Shown here: positions 14,712-23,650 of the stretch, piece by piece
Layout of the letters: every line of letters begins with the position of its first letter
Numbering within the stretch: position 1 is the first letter of the stretch
DNA from: DASXRA01 sp036506155
Lineage (GTDB): Bacteria; Actinomycetota; Actinomycetes; Mycobacteriales; Jatrophihabitantaceae
DNA: 64,000 nucleotides
Reading direction: 5' to 3'
Assembly: GCA_036506155.1 (NCBI GenBank)
Contig: DASXSF010000080.1
Location: 142,269 to 206,268, forward strand
Translations under genes and position numbers: made by a program
The notes under the pieces: generated by a model
Databases searched by the model: none
What the model saw: the letters and a program-made list of their open reading frames with translations, nothing else
Told to the model about the DNA's origin: nothing

Positions 14712-17700
14712 ATGTCTGCACGACATCTTGACGTCGAGAGAACCAACGTGAGGCGGCCGTACACCGTGGCGACTACGGAGCAGTCGACAACCGAACCCCA
14801 CCCCGTCAGCGGTGCCGATTTCGGCGCGAACGAGTGGCTCGTCGAGGAGATGTACGAGCGCTACCTCGCCGACCCCACCAGCGTGGACGGTGCCTGGCAC
14901 GATTTCTTCGCCGACTATCGCCCCGCCAAGCCAGGAGCCGCCACCAATGGCACCGCCGCGACGGTAGCGCCCGCGCGCCCGACTCCTGCCACGCCCCAGC
15001 CCGTGCCCCAGCAGGCCCCGCAGCCGCAGCGGCCCGCGCCGGTCGCGCCTGCGCCGTCCCCCCAGCACGCGGCGCCGGCCGAGCAGACGGTGACCCTGCG
15101 TGGCGCCGCGGCTCGCGTCGTCACCAATATGCAGACTTCGCTGGCCGTCCCGACTGCGACCAGCGTGCGTGCCATTCCGGCCAAGCTGCTCATCGACAAC
15201 CGCGTTGTGATCAACAACCACCTGCGGCGCTCCCGCGGCGGCAAGATCAGCTATACGCACCTCATCGGATACGCGGTGAGGAAGGCGCTGGCCGACCACC
15301 CGGAGATGAACAATCACTTCGCGGAGATCGACGGCAAGCCGGCGCTCGTTGCGCCCGAGCACGTCAACTTCGGGCTGGCGATCGATCTGCCCGGCAAGAA
15401 CGGCGGGGCGCGTTCGCTCGTCGTGGCCAGCATCAAGGCAGCCGAGACGATGGACTTCGCAGCCTTCTGGGGCGGCTATGAGGACATCATCCGGCGCGCC
15501 CGTACCGGCAAGCTCACCGCCGACGACTTCGCCGGAACCACGATCAGCCTGACGAATCCGGGCACCATCGGCACCACCCATTCGGTGCCGCGGCTGATGG
15601 CCGGGCAGGGCTGTATCATCGGCGTCGGCGCGATGGAGTACCCCGCCGAATTCAGCGGCCTGAACGAGGACGCCCTCGCGGAGCGGGCAATCAGCAAGAT
15701 CATGACGCTGACCTCGACGTACGACCACCGCATCATCCAAGGCGCGCAGTCCGGCGAGTTCCTGCGCCGCATTCACGAGCTATTGCTCGCCGACGCGTTC
15801 TGGGACGAGATCTTCGCGGCGCTGCGCATCCCGTACGAGCCGGTGCGCTGGCGACTCGATCGCGAGTTCGCGCACGAAGGCCAGATCGACAAGAACGCCC
15901 GCGTCATCGAGCTGATCAACGCCTACCGCACGAACGGCCACCTGATGGCCGACACCGATCCGCTCGAGTACACCGTGCGCAGCCACCCCGACCTGGACAT
16001 CACCCGGCACGGCCTCACGCTGTGGGATCTCGACCGGGAGTTTCCGGTGGGTGGCTTCGCAGGCCTCAACCTGGCGCGCCTGCGCGACATCCTCGGCGTA
16101 CTGCGCGACGCGTACTGCCGCCGGGTCGGCGTCGAGTACATGCACATCACCGACCCCGCGCAGCGCCGGTGGATCCAGGAGCGGATCGAGGTCAAGCTCG
16201 AGCCGCCGGACCGCACCACACAGCTGCACATTCTCGGCCGGCTCAACGTCGCCGAGGCGTTCGAGACGTTCCTGCAGACCAAGTACGTCGGGCAGAAGCG
16301 GTTCAGCCTCGAGGGCGCCGAGACCGTCATCCCGTTGCTGGACGCGGTGCTGTCGCGGGCGGCCGATCAGGCGCTGGAGGAGGCGGTGATCGGCATGCCG
16401 CACCGCGGCCGGCTCAACGTCCTGGCGCACATCGTCGGCAAGCCGTACGCGAAGATCTTCACCGAGTTCGAGGGCAACATGGACCCGAGCACCGCGCAGG
16501 GCTCGGGTGACGTGAAGTACCACCTCGGCGCGCGCGGCACGTTCCAGGCGCCGAGTGGCGCGGACATCAAGGTCGAACTGACGGCCAACCCGTCGCATCT
16601 GGAGGCTGTCGACCCGGTGCTCGAGGGCATCGTCCGGGCCAAGCAGGACGTCCTGAACAAGGGCGAAGCCGGTTTCACGGTGCTCCCGGTGCTGCTGCAC
16701 GGCGACGCCGCCTTCGCCGGGCAGGGCGTGGTCGCCGAAACCCTCAATCTGTCGCAGCTTCGCGGTTACCGTACCGGCGGCACGGTGCATGTCGTGGTCA
16801 ACAACCAGGTCGGCTTCACGACCTCACCGGCGCAGTCGCGGTCGAGTCTGTACGCCACGGACGTTGCTCGCATGATCGCGGCGCCGATTTTCCACGTCAA
16901 CGGCGACGACCCCGAGGCGTGCGTGCGGGTCGCCAAGCTGGCGGTGGACTATCGGCGGGAGTTCAAGAAGGACGTCGTCATCGACATGGTCTGCTATCGG
17001 CGGCGCGGCCACAACGAGGCCGACAACCCGTCGTTCACGCAGCCGCTGATGTACGACATCATCGACACCAAGCGCAGCGTGCGGAAGCTCTACACCGAGG
17101 CGCTGGTGGGCCGTGGCGACATCACGCTCGAAGATGCCGAGGCGGCGCTGAAGGACTTCCAGGCGCAGTTGGAGAAGGTCTTCCTCGAGACCCGCGATGC
17201 CTCCGACCGGCCGCGGCGCGAACCGATCATGGACGATGCGGCGCCCATGCATCCGGCCAGCACCGCGACCAGCCTCGAGGTGATCAAGCGCATAGCCGAG
17301 GCGTACGCGAACCCGCCAGAGGGCTTCACGATCCACCCGCGGCTGAAGCCGCAGATCGACCGGCGTGTGGCGATGGCGAGCAACGGCAGCGTCGACTGGG
17401 CTACAGCCGAGCTGTACGCTTTCGGCTCCCTCGTCGTCGACGGGCGCGCGGTGCGGCTGTCCGGGCAGGACTCGCGCCGCGGCACGTTCACGCAGCGGCA
17501 CGCCGCGCTGATCGATCGGAAGACCGGCGAGGAATACACGCCGCTGAAGTACATGTCGCCGGAGCAGGCGCCGTTCTGGGTGTACGACTCGCTGCTGTCG
17601 GAGTTCGCGGCGATGGGCTTCGAGTACGGCTACTCGGTGACGCGTGACGACGCGCTGGTGTGCTGGGAGGCTCAGTTCGGCGACTTCGCCGACGGCGCGC

Positions 17701-18404
17701 AGACGATCATCGACGAATTCATCGCATCGGGCGAGGCGAAGTGGGGTCAGCGCTCCGCTCTCGCGTTGCTGCTGCCGCACGGCTACGAGGGCCAGGGTCC
17801 GGACCACTCGTCCGGACGACCGGAGCGGTTCCTGCAGCTCGCCGCCGAGAACAACATGACGATCGCGATGTGCTCGACGCCGGCGAACTACTTTCACCTG
17901 CTGCGCCGACAGGGGCTCTCGCCGGTACGGCGTCCGCTGGTCGCCTTCACGCCCAAGTCGCTGCTGCGGCTCAAGGCGGCGGTCAGTGACCTCTCGGACT
18001 TCACGTCGGGGACGTTCCGCCCGGTGATCGGCGACGACGTCGATCCAGCGGGCGTGCGCCGGGTGCTGATGTGCACCGGCAAGATCTACTACGACCTGGC
18101 GGCCAAGCGGAGCCGCGACGGCCGAACCGATATCGCGATCGTGCGCGTCGAGCAGCTCTATCCCCTGCCTGTGGAGGAGCTCCGCGCCGAGCTCGACCGC
18201 TACCCGGACGCGCAGCTCGTGTGGGTACAGGAGGAGCCGGCCAACCAGGGTGCCTGGCCGTTCATGGCACTCAGCCTGCCCGAGCATCTCGGCGGACGGC
18301 TGCTGGCTCGCGCCTCGCGCAGGGCATCGGCCTCGCCGGCCGTCGGTTCGGCAAGCGTGCACGAAGCACAGCAGCACGAGATCGTGGCTGCCGCCTTCGG
18401 CTGA
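14712..18404 (+). CDS. kgd: Multifunctional 2-oxoglutarate metabolism enzyme (2-oxoglutarate decarboxylase / dehydrogenase E1-E2)
   Basis: A 1230-residue actinobacterial Kgd. Order: short N-terminal E1o segment (NEWLVEEMYERYLADP), a Pro/Ala linker, an E2-like acyltransferase domain (about 125-360, ending DHRIIQGAQSGEFL), then the thiamine-diphosphate E1 domain (GMPHRGRLNVLAHIVGKP, GDAAFAGQGVVAE, NNQVGFTT) and the C-terminal transketolase-like part. With lipoamide dehydrogenase and another E2 it converts 2-oxoglutarate to succinyl-CoA; it can also give succinate semialdehyde or 2-hydroxy-3-oxoadipate. It is controlled in relatives by GarA-type FHA proteins. ATG 14712 fits a leaderless start; GTG 14766, with AGGCGG upstream, is an alternative and agrees better with family N-termini. 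Confidence 0.93.
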   Translation: MSARHLDVERTNVRRPYTVATTEQSTTEPHPVSGADFGANEWLVEEMYERYLADPTSVDGAWHDFFADYRPAKPGAATNGTAATVAPARPTPATPQPVPQQAPQPQRPAPVAPAPSPQHAAPAEQTVTLRGAAARVVTNMQTSLAVPTATSVRAIPAKLLIDNRVVINNHLRRSRGGKISYTHLIGYAVRKALADHPEMNNHFAEIDGKPALVAPEHVNFGLAIDLPGKNGGARSLVVASIKAAETMDFAAFWGGYEDIIRRARTGKLTADDFAGTTISLTNPGTIGTTHSVPRLMAGQGCIIGVGAMEYPAEFSGLNEDALAERAISKIMTLTSTYDHRIIQGAQSGEFLRRIHELLLADAFWDEIFAALRIPYEPVRWRLDREFAHEGQIDKNARVIELINAYRTNGHLMADTDPLEYTVRSHPDLDITRHGLTLWDLDREFPVGGFAGLNLARLRDILGVLRDAYCRRVGVEYMHITDPAQRRWIQERIEVKLEPPDRTTQLHILGRLNVAEAFETFLQTKYVGQKRFSLEGAETVIPLLDAVLSRAADQALEEAVIGMPHRGRLNVLAHIVGKPYAKIFTEFEGNMDPSTAQGSGDVKYHLGARGTFQAPSGADIKVELTANPSHLEAVDPVLEGIVRAKQDVLNKGEAGFTVLPVLLHGDAAFAGQGVVAETLNLSQLRGYRTGGTVHVVVNNQVGFTTSPAQSRSSLYATDVARMIAAPIFHVNGDDPEACVRVAKLAVDYRREFKKDVVIDMVCYRRRGHNEADNPSFTQPLMYDIIDTKRSVRKLYTEALVGRGDITLEDAEAALKDFQAQLEKVFLETRDASDRPRREPIMDDAAPMHPASTATSLEVIKRIAEAYANPPEGFTIHPRLKPQIDRRVAMASNGSVDWATAELYAFGSLVVDGRAVRLSGQDSRRGTFTQRHAALIDRKTGEEYTPLKYMSPEQAPFWVYDSLLSEFAAMGFEYGYSVTRDDALVCWEAQFGDFADGAQTIIDEFIASGEAKWGQRSALALLLPHGYEGQGPDHSSGRPERFLQLAAENNMTIAMCSTPANYFHLLRRQGLSPVRRPLVAFTPKSLLRLKAAVSDLSDFTSGTFRPVIGDDVDPAGVRRVLMCTGKIYYDLAAKRSRDGRTDIAIVRVEQLYPLPVEELRAELDRYPDAQLVWVQEEPANQGAWPFMALSLPEHLGGRLLARASRRASASPAVGSASVHEAQQHEIVAAAFG

Positions 18405-18419
18405 TTCATTCGCGGGATT

Positions 18420-18477
18420 CGGCTCTCCGGGTGCGCCGCTCGCTGACGTTCGGGCTCTTCGCGCCAGCGCTCATCGC
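18420..18477 (-). repeat. Dispersed intergenic repeat, copy G (inverted, partial)
   Basis: Read on the minus strand this contains the repeat head GCGATGAGCGCTGGCGCGAA followed by GAGCCC, one mismatch from the full copies at 48.5 and 63.9 kb. It fills the gap between kgd and the oxidoreductase gene. The body is degenerate. Confidence 0.6.
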
Positions 18478-18497
18478 TGCTGTGGTTGGCTCATGGC

Positions 18498-19484
18498 ATG
18501 GCTGACTCCATCCGGTGGGGCATCCTGGGGGCAGGCGGCATCGCGGGCACTGTCGGGGCGGAGATCGCCGCAACGCCCGGCAACGAGGTGGCGGCCGTCG
18601 GCGCGCGCGACTCCGGTCGGGCCGCCGCACTGGCCGAGCGGCTCGGCGCGCCACGTTCCTACGGCTCCTATGCCGAGCTCGCCACCGACCCCCACCTCGA
18701 TGTCGTATACATCGCCACGACGCACGGCCAGCATCACGAGCACGCCCTGCTGGCGCTGCGCGCGGGAAAGCCGGTGCTCGTCGAGAAGGCGTTCACGCTC
18801 AATGCCCGCCAGGCCCGAGAGGTGGTAGCGGAGGCGCGGTCGCGGCAGCTGTTCTGCATGGAGGCGATGTGGATGCGGCTCAATCCCCTCATCCGCACCG
18901 CACAGGACGTCGCGGAGTCCAGGCGCATCGGCGAGCTGATCAGCGTCCGCGCTGATCTATCGGCGCGCTTCGAGTACGACCCGACACATCGCCTCTACGA
19001 CCTGGCCGTAGGTGGTGGCGCACTGCTCGATCTCGGTGTCTACGCGGCTACGTTCGCCTGGCTTTTCCTCGGCCGTCCCGACAGCGTGCAGGCCACAGGC
19101 TCGCTCTCGCCCACCGGGTCCGACGCCAGCGCCGCGATGCGGTGGGGGTACCAGGACGGACGGTTCGCCCAGATCGCGTCGACCACACTAGGCCAGAATC
19201 CGCTCGCCGGGCTCGTCGCCGGTACCGCGGGCTGGATCTCCCTGCACGGCCGGGTCGGCCGCCCCACCTCGATCACCGTTCATGACGCGACCGGCGACGA
19301 GGTGCTGCCCGACACGCTGCCCGGTCGCGGCTACGGCCCGGAGGTGGCAGAGGTCGAGCGGTGTTTGCGCGCCGGCGAGCTGGAGAGTCCCCTCGTGCCG
19401 CTGGACGAGACCGTGGCGATCCTCGAGGTGCTCGACGATGCGCGCCGGCAGCTCGGCGTCCGCTACGAGGCGGATCAGGGGTAG
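18498..19484 (+). CDS. Gfo/Idh/MocA family NAD(P)-dependent oxidoreductase
   Basis: 328 residues. The N-terminal Rossmann domain has GILGAGGIAGTV (about 8-19) and VYIATTHGQHHEHALLAL. The family lysine is in GKPVLVEKAFTLN (about 92-104), and the C-terminal domain begins near MEAMWMRLNP. The family oxidises or reduces sugars, inositols and dihydrodiols. The EAMWMR variant is seen in dihydrodiol dehydrogenase-like members. The ATG at 18498 is chosen; an in-frame TTG at 18486 would add four residues. DUF6104 follows 3 bp downstream. Confidence 0.85.
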   Translation: MADSIRWGILGAGGIAGTVGAEIAATPGNEVAAVGARDSGRAAALAERLGAPRSYGSYAELATDPHLDVVYIATTHGQHHEHALLALRAGKPVLVEKAFTLNARQAREVVAEARSRQLFCMEAMWMRLNPLIRTAQDVAESRRIGELISVRADLSARFEYDPTHRLYDLAVGGGALLDLGVYAATFAWLFLGRPDSVQATGSLSPTGSDASAAMRWGYQDGRFAQIASTTLGQNPLAGLVAGTAGWISLHGRVGRPTSITVHDATGDEVLPDTLPGRGYGPEVAEVERCLRAGELESPLVPLDETVAILEVLDDARRQLGVRYEADQG

Positions 19485-19487
19485 CGG

Positions 19488-19658
19488 GTGTACTTCACCG
19501 ACCGGGGCATCGAGGAGCTCGCCGAGCGCCGAGGCGATGAAGAGGTCAGCCTGGCCTGGCTTGCCGACCGGCTGCAGGCATTCGTCGACACACATCCGGA
19601 CTTCGAGATCGCCGTCGACCGGCTGGCCACCTGGCTCGCGCGCGACGACGAGGAATGA
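19488..19658 (+). CDS. DUF6104 family small acidic protein
   Basis: A 56-residue protein from GTG 19488, beginning VYFTDRGIEELAERRGDEEV and ending LATWLARDDEE. It matches the conserved actinobacterial DUF6104 pattern (MYFTDRGIEEL..., WLA, F-V-D, PDFE, RLATWLARxDDE). Function unknown; it is acidic, has no membrane segment and is probably helical. It directly follows the oxidoreductase gene, so the two are likely co-transcribed. Confidence 0.75.
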   Translation: MYFTDRGIEELAERRGDEEVSLAWLADRLQAFVDTHPDFEIAVDRLATWLARDDEE

Positions 19659-19843
19659 TTGCCGCTTGCTCGAGGAGCGGACCCCGCGGCTGCCGTCGAT
19701 CGGACTCCGCAACGCGCTCAGTATCGACGCCTCGACACGGCGTCGGCTGATCAAGTTCACAGTGGCCGGGACAGTGGCCTGGGAAGCGGCTGCCCTGCGA
19801 GACGTCCGCCACCGCGCCCACGTCGGCGGCGTAACCGCCCTGG

Positions 19844-19963
19844 TCAGTTGGGACTGCTCGACGAGCGGTCGTGGTGGTCGTTGCCCCCGTGTGTAGCCAC
19901 AGCAGCTAGCGCAGCGAGCGCGACCAGCAGCATGGCTCCTCCGAGACAGGTCAGCGTGATCAC
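19844..19963 (-). CDS. Possible small single-span membrane protein
   Basis: A 39-residue frame from GTG 19961-19963 with GGGGGGA five bases upstream. It encodes a hydrophobic helix (LTCLGGAMLLVALAALAAVA) followed by a His/Asp/Ser-rich tail (THGGNDHHDRSSS). An AT-rich promoter-like tract (19981-20025) lies upstream. I do not recognise a family. The ribosome-binding site and composition argue that it is real, but conservation is untested. Confidence 0.4.
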   Translation of the reverse strand: MITLTCLGGAMLLVALAALAAVATHGGNDHHDRSSSSPN

Positions 19964-20071
19964 GGCGATCCCCCCTGGTCATTGATACCGTTAGTACCCG
20001 TAAATCAAAGTATCATATAGACACCCCGCGACCAACTCAAACGGAGCTCGGCCAGCCAGTCCGATCCACAT

Positions 20072-20099
20072 GCCAATTCCTACGATGCCAGGCCAATTC
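20072..20099 (+). promoter_or_regulatory. Direct-repeat operator candidate for the MocR-type regulator
   Basis: GCCAATTC occurs at 20072-20079 and again at 20092-20099, exactly 20 bp apart (two helical turns), flanking a TACGAT -10-like hexamer (20081-20086). MocR/PdxR-type regulators usually bind direct repeats near their own promoters. It resembles the arrangement at 44757-44793 upstream of the second MocR gene. Confidence 0.5.
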
Positions 20100-20116
20100 T
20101 GTGCGAGGATGGCCCG

Positions 20117-21556
20117 GTGACTCCACTTGTTCGGGTCAGCGGGCGTGCGCTCGCCCGACTCCTCCCCGACCTGCGCTACGCCCCCGGCCCGGTGTACAGC
20201 GCCCTCGCCGACGGCATTACGGCGCTCGTCCTCGACGGAAGAATCGCGCCGGAGACACGACTGCCCTCCGAACGCGAACTGGCCAAACACCTGGCGCTCA
20301 GCCGGGCCACGATCACCGCCGCATACGACGCATTGCGCAGCGGCGGTTTCCTCGTCAGCCGCACAGGCGCCGGCAGCTTCGTTACCGTGCCGCCGACTGC
20401 CCGCCGGGTGTCCCCCAGCCGTTGGTCAGCGGCCCCGGTCACACCGGTCGACGAGATCGACCTGTCCTGCGCAGCGTTGCCGGCGCCGCCTGCCGAGCTG
20501 GCCGACGCGGTGGGCCGGGCAGTCGGGTGGCTACCTCCGCTGGCCGCGAGCACGGGCTACAACCCGCTCGGCCTGCCGCGGCTGCGCGAGGCCGTCGCCG
20601 CCCGGTTCACCGCCCGGGGCCTGGCCACGCAACCCGAGCAGATCCTCATCACGAACGGGGCGCTGCACGGGTTCGACATGCTGTTGCGGCTGCTCGCCGG
20701 CCCGGGCGACAGAGTGCTGACCGAGCTCCCGACCTACCCCGGAGCGCTCGACGCCCTGCGCGCCAACGGGGCTCGCGTGGTCCCTGTCCCGGTGTCGGCG
20801 GAGCATGGCTGGCACGTCGGCCAGATGCAGGCAGCATTGCGCCAGACCTCGCCGCGCCTCGCCTTCCTGATCCCCGACTTCCACAACCCGACCGGGATGC
20901 TCGTCGGCGAGTGGGAACGCCGCGAAGTGCTGCGCGTCGCCCGCCACACCGGCACCACCGTCGTCATCGACGAGACGTTCGTGGAACTCGGATTCGCCGG
21001 CCCGCGCCGGCCGACCGCGGTCCTCGACTCGTCGGTCGTCACGCTCGGTTCGCTCTCGAAGCCGGTCTGGGGCGGACTGCGCCTGGGCTGGATCCGGGCT
21101 TCGGCCGACCTCATCCGCCGCCTCGCCGTCCAGCGTGCCGCGACCGATCTGGCTGGCTCGATCATGGACCAGCTGCTCGGCGTCGCCTTGCTGGAGCGCC
21201 TTGACGACATTGCCGACGCCCGCCGCGAACAGCTGCGAGAGCAGCGCGACGCCCTCGTCGGAGCCCTTTCCGAACACCTGCCGCAGTGGCACCTCGCCGT
21301 GCCCGAGGGCGGCATGTCGCTCTGGGCTGAGCTGGACGCTCCACTCTGCACGTCGTTGACGCTCACCGCGGCGCAGCATGGCGTGCAGCTGGTACCCGGC
21401 TCGCGCTTCGGCGTCGACGGAACGCTGGAGCGCTTCCTGCGCATACCGTTCGCCCTGCCGCCAGAGCAACTGCGCGAGGGTGTGCGCCGGCTGGCGACTA
21501 CGTGGGAACGCCTCGACCGCTCGGCGGCGGCAGCGCGCCAACTCGTCGTCGCCTAG
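20117..21556 (+). CDS. MocR/GabR-type regulator (GntR HTH fused to aminotransferase-like domain)
   Basis: 479 residues. The N-terminal GntR winged helix (about 25-92) has RLPSERELAKHLALSRATITAAYDALRSGGF. The C-terminal part is a fold-type I PLP domain with YNPLGLPRLREAVA, DFHNPTGM and the Schiff-base lysine in SLSKPVWGGLRLGW. Such fusions sense PLP or amino-acid adducts and regulate vitamin B6, GABA, taurine or membrane-protein genes. GTG 20117 is preceded by GAGGA. No aminotransferase target lies beside it; autoregulation through the upstream direct repeats is likely. Confidence 0.88.
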   Translation: MTPLVRVSGRALARLLPDLRYAPGPVYSALADGITALVLDGRIAPETRLPSERELAKHLALSRATITAAYDALRSGGFLVSRTGAGSFVTVPPTARRVSPSRWSAAPVTPVDEIDLSCAALPAPPAELADAVGRAVGWLPPLAASTGYNPLGLPRLREAVAARFTARGLATQPEQILITNGALHGFDMLLRLLAGPGDRVLTELPTYPGALDALRANGARVVPVPVSAEHGWHVGQMQAALRQTSPRLAFLIPDFHNPTGMLVGEWERREVLRVARHTGTTVVIDETFVELGFAGPRRPTAVLDSSVVTLGSLSKPVWGGLRLGWIRASADLIRRLAVQRAATDLAGSIMDQLLGVALLERLDDIADARREQLREQRDALVGALSEHLPQWHLAVPEGGMSLWAELDAPLCTSLTLTAAQHGVQLVPGSRFGVDGTLERFLRIPFALPPEQLREGVRRLATTWERLDRSAAAARQLVVA

Positions 21557-21577
21557 TTCATCCCCTCGGCGGCGCGC

Positions 21578-22756
21578 TCATCGCTCCAGGGTTACTCCGT
21601 CGGTGCCCGCGGCCGCGGCAACGGCAGCCGCGACCGCAGGCGCGACGCGACGATCGAACGCGGTCGGCACGATGCGATCCGGCGCCAGCTCGCCGGCCAC
21701 CACCTCGCCGATCGCCGTCGCGGCGGCCAGCTTCATGTTCTCGGTGATCGCCCGCGCGCCGGCGTCGAACGCCCCGGCGAAGATGCCCGGAAACGCCAGC
21801 ACATTGTTGATCTGGTTGGGAAGGTCGCTGCGCCCGGTCGCCACCACGGCAGCGTGCCGGTGCGCGATCTCGGGCGCCACCTCCGGTGTCGGGTTGGCCA
21901 ACGCGAAGATGATCGCCTTGGGCGCCATCTGCGCCACCGAGACCTCGTCGACGACACCGGCGCTCACGCCCACGAAAACATCGGCGCCCGCCAGTGCATC
22001 GGCCAGGGATCCGGTCAGCCCGGCCCGGTTCGTCATGGACGCTAGATCCGCCTTCACCGGAGTGAGATCGGACCGTCCACTGTGGACAATGCCGCGTGAG
22101 TCAGCGACGGCGATGTCGCCGATGCCCGCTGCCAAAAGGATCTTCGTGCATGCCACACCGGCCGCGCCGGCGCCGGAGATCACCACGCGCAGATCGCCCA
22201 GCGCGCGTTCGGTGATGGCGACGGCGTTGCGCAGTGCGGCGAGCACGACGACCGCAGTGCCGTGCTGATCGTCGTGGAACACGGGGATGTCGAGGCTCTC
22301 GCGCAGCTGCTGCTCGACATCGAAGCAGCGCGGGGCGGAAATGTCTTCGAGGTTGATGCCGCCGAACGACGGCGCGATGTACTGCACCGCGCGGATGATC
22401 TCGTCGGCGTTCGTCGTGCCGAGCACGATCGGCACAGCGTCGACGCCGGCGAACTCCCGGAACAGCGCCGCCTTGCCCTCCATGACAGGAAGCGCCGCAG
22501 CAGGGCCGATGTTGCCGAGGCCCAGGACCGCAGTGCCGTCGCTGACCACGGCCACCAGCCGCGACCGCCACGTGTAGCGCCGGGCCAGGGCCCTGTCGGC
22601 GGCGATCGCGGTGCACACCTCGGCGACGCCGGGCGTGTACGCCAGCGACAGCGATCGCCGGTCGGCCAGGGCGATCTTGCTGCGCATGGCCAGCTTGCCG
22701 CCCTCATGCGCCCGGAACACGGGAGTAGACGGGTCGAATTGCACTGCAGCCCTCAC
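21578..22756 (-). CDS. NAD(P)-dependent malic enzyme
   Basis: 392 residues, the length of short bacterial malic enzymes. Features are the catalytic tyrosine in SLAYTPGVAEVC, the lysine in GLGNIGPAAALPVMEGKAALFREF, the metal site in GINLEDISAPRCF and FHDDQHGTA, and the nucleotide fold VVISGAGAAGVA. It decarboxylates malate to pyruvate and CO2, linking the TCA cycle to pyruvate and NAD(P)H. Cofactor preference cannot be set. The stop codon lies in sequence resembling the head of the dispersed repeat (CGA TGA GCG). The 17-bp palindrome copy 2 lies inside the gene. Confidence 0.9.
   Translation of the reverse strand: MRAAVQFDPSTPVFRAHEGGKLAMRSKIALADRRSLSLAYTPGVAEVCTAIAADRALARRYTWRSRLVAVVSDGTAVLGLGNIGPAAALPVMEGKAALFREFAGVDAVPIVLGTTNADEIIRAVQYIAPSFGGINLEDISAPRCFDVEQQLRESLDIPVFHDDQHGTAVVVLAALRNAVAITERALGDLRVVISGAGAAGVACTKILLAAGIGDIAVADSRGIVHSGRSDLTPVKADLASMTNRAGLTGSLADALAGADVFVGVSAGVVDEVSVAQMAPKAIIFALANPTPEVAPEIAHRHAAVVATGRSDLPNQINNVLAFPGIFAGAFDAGARAITENMKLAAATAIGEVVAGELAPDRIVPTAFDRRVAPAVAAAVAAAAGTDGVTLER
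22071..22087. repeat. 17-bp palindromic word GACCGTCCACTGTGGAC, copy 2
   Basis: Same word as at 10980-10996 and 35224-35240, with the central A/T inverted. It lies inside the malic enzyme coding region, so it is tolerated within a conserved protein. Confidence 0.6.
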
Positions 22757-22861
22757 AGCGTGGAAGTGAGCTTCCGGGGCCAGGGATGCGGCGCCGCTTC
22801 TGAAAGTCCGGGGATTACCCAGGGAAAGTGTCGCAGATCGCCGGCAACCGGTGTGCGTGAC

Positions 22862-23173
22862 CTACCCCACGCGCTGCGGCAGCCAACCACGGCGGCCCGG
22901 CAGCCGCACCACGACGCGGCCCAGCACGTCGGCCACACCATGACTGCGACTGTCACCACCGGCTGCATCGTTGTCGCTGGAAAGCAGCCAGCCGGCGCCG
23001 TCCGGCCGATCAGCGCGCTTGATCACGAACCGATCGGGCATGCTGCGAAAGCATGCCAGCACAACGTCCCCGGGCCGAATCCGCGCGCCGTGCCGCAGGA
23101 TCACCACGTCTCCGTCGTAGAGCGTCGGCACCATCGACGGACCGGCCACGCGCACGATCTGCCAGGGCAGCAC
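22862..23173 (-). CDS. sodX: Nickel superoxide dismutase maturation protease (S26 signal peptidase fold)
   Basis: A 103-residue minimal S26 peptidase. Ser13 in VAGPSMVPTL is the nucleophile and Lys52 in DRFVIKRAD the general base; the C-terminal SSDNDAAGGDSRSHG block is the third conserved box. There is no obvious membrane anchor. It diverges from sodN by about 80 bp, the standard pairing in which SodX removes the NiSOD propeptide so that the N-terminal His can bind nickel. The GTG at 23171-23173 gives the usual family start. Confidence 0.85.
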   Translation of the reverse strand: MLPWQIVRVAGPSMVPTLYDGDVVILRHGARIRPGDVVLACFRSMPDRFVIKRADRPDGAGWLLSSDNDAAGGDSRSHGVADVLGRVVVRLPGRRGWLPQRVG

Positions 23174-23254
23174 GCGACCTATCGTGCCCGAGCACCGGGA
23201 GTAGGGTCGGCGCAGAGGCTCACACGACGGCGAATCCTGCAGGAGGTCATGGCG

Positions 23255-23650
23255 ATGCCACTGTTCCGCCCGACGATCACGGCCTATGCGCACTGCGACC
23301 TGCCGTGCGGCGTGTACGACCCGGCGCAAGCGCGCATCGAGGCCGAATCGGTGAAGGCGATCATGGAGAAATACCAGGGCAACGAAGACCCGGTCTTCCG
23401 CACCCGCGCGCTGATCATCAAGGAGCAGCGGGCCGAACTCGTCAAACACCACCTGTGGGTGCTGTGGACCGACTACTTCAAGCCGCCGCACTTCGAGAAG
23501 TACCCAGAGCTGCACGACCTTTTCAACCGGGCCACGAAAGCAGCGGGCGCAGCCGGCGGCAAGGGCAGCGTCGACCCCGCCGAGGGACAGAAGCTGCTCG
23601 ATCTCATCGCTGAAATCGACAAGATCTTCTGGGAGACCAAGAAGGCGTGA
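23255..23650 (+). CDS. sodN: Nickel-containing superoxide dismutase
   Basis: 131 residues. A 12-residue propeptide (MPLFRPTITAYA) precedes the nickel hook HCDLPCGVYDP: after cleavage the new N-terminal His with Cys2 and Cys6 binds Ni. The rest (KEQRAELVKHHLWVLWTDYFKPPHFEKYPELH and IDKIFWETKKA) is the conserved four-helix bundle, which forms a hexamer converting superoxide to peroxide and oxygen. ATG 23255 is preferred because AGGAGG is 8 nt upstream, whereas it is only 2 nt from the in-frame ATG at 23249. In relatives sodN is repressed by the nickel regulator Nur; I could not define a Nur box here. Confidence 0.95.
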   Translation: MPLFRPTITAYAHCDLPCGVYDPAQARIEAESVKAIMEKYQGNEDPVFRTRALIIKEQRAELVKHHLWVLWTDYFKPPHFEKYPELHDLFNRATKAAGAAGGKGSVDPAEGQKLLDLIAEIDKIFWETKKA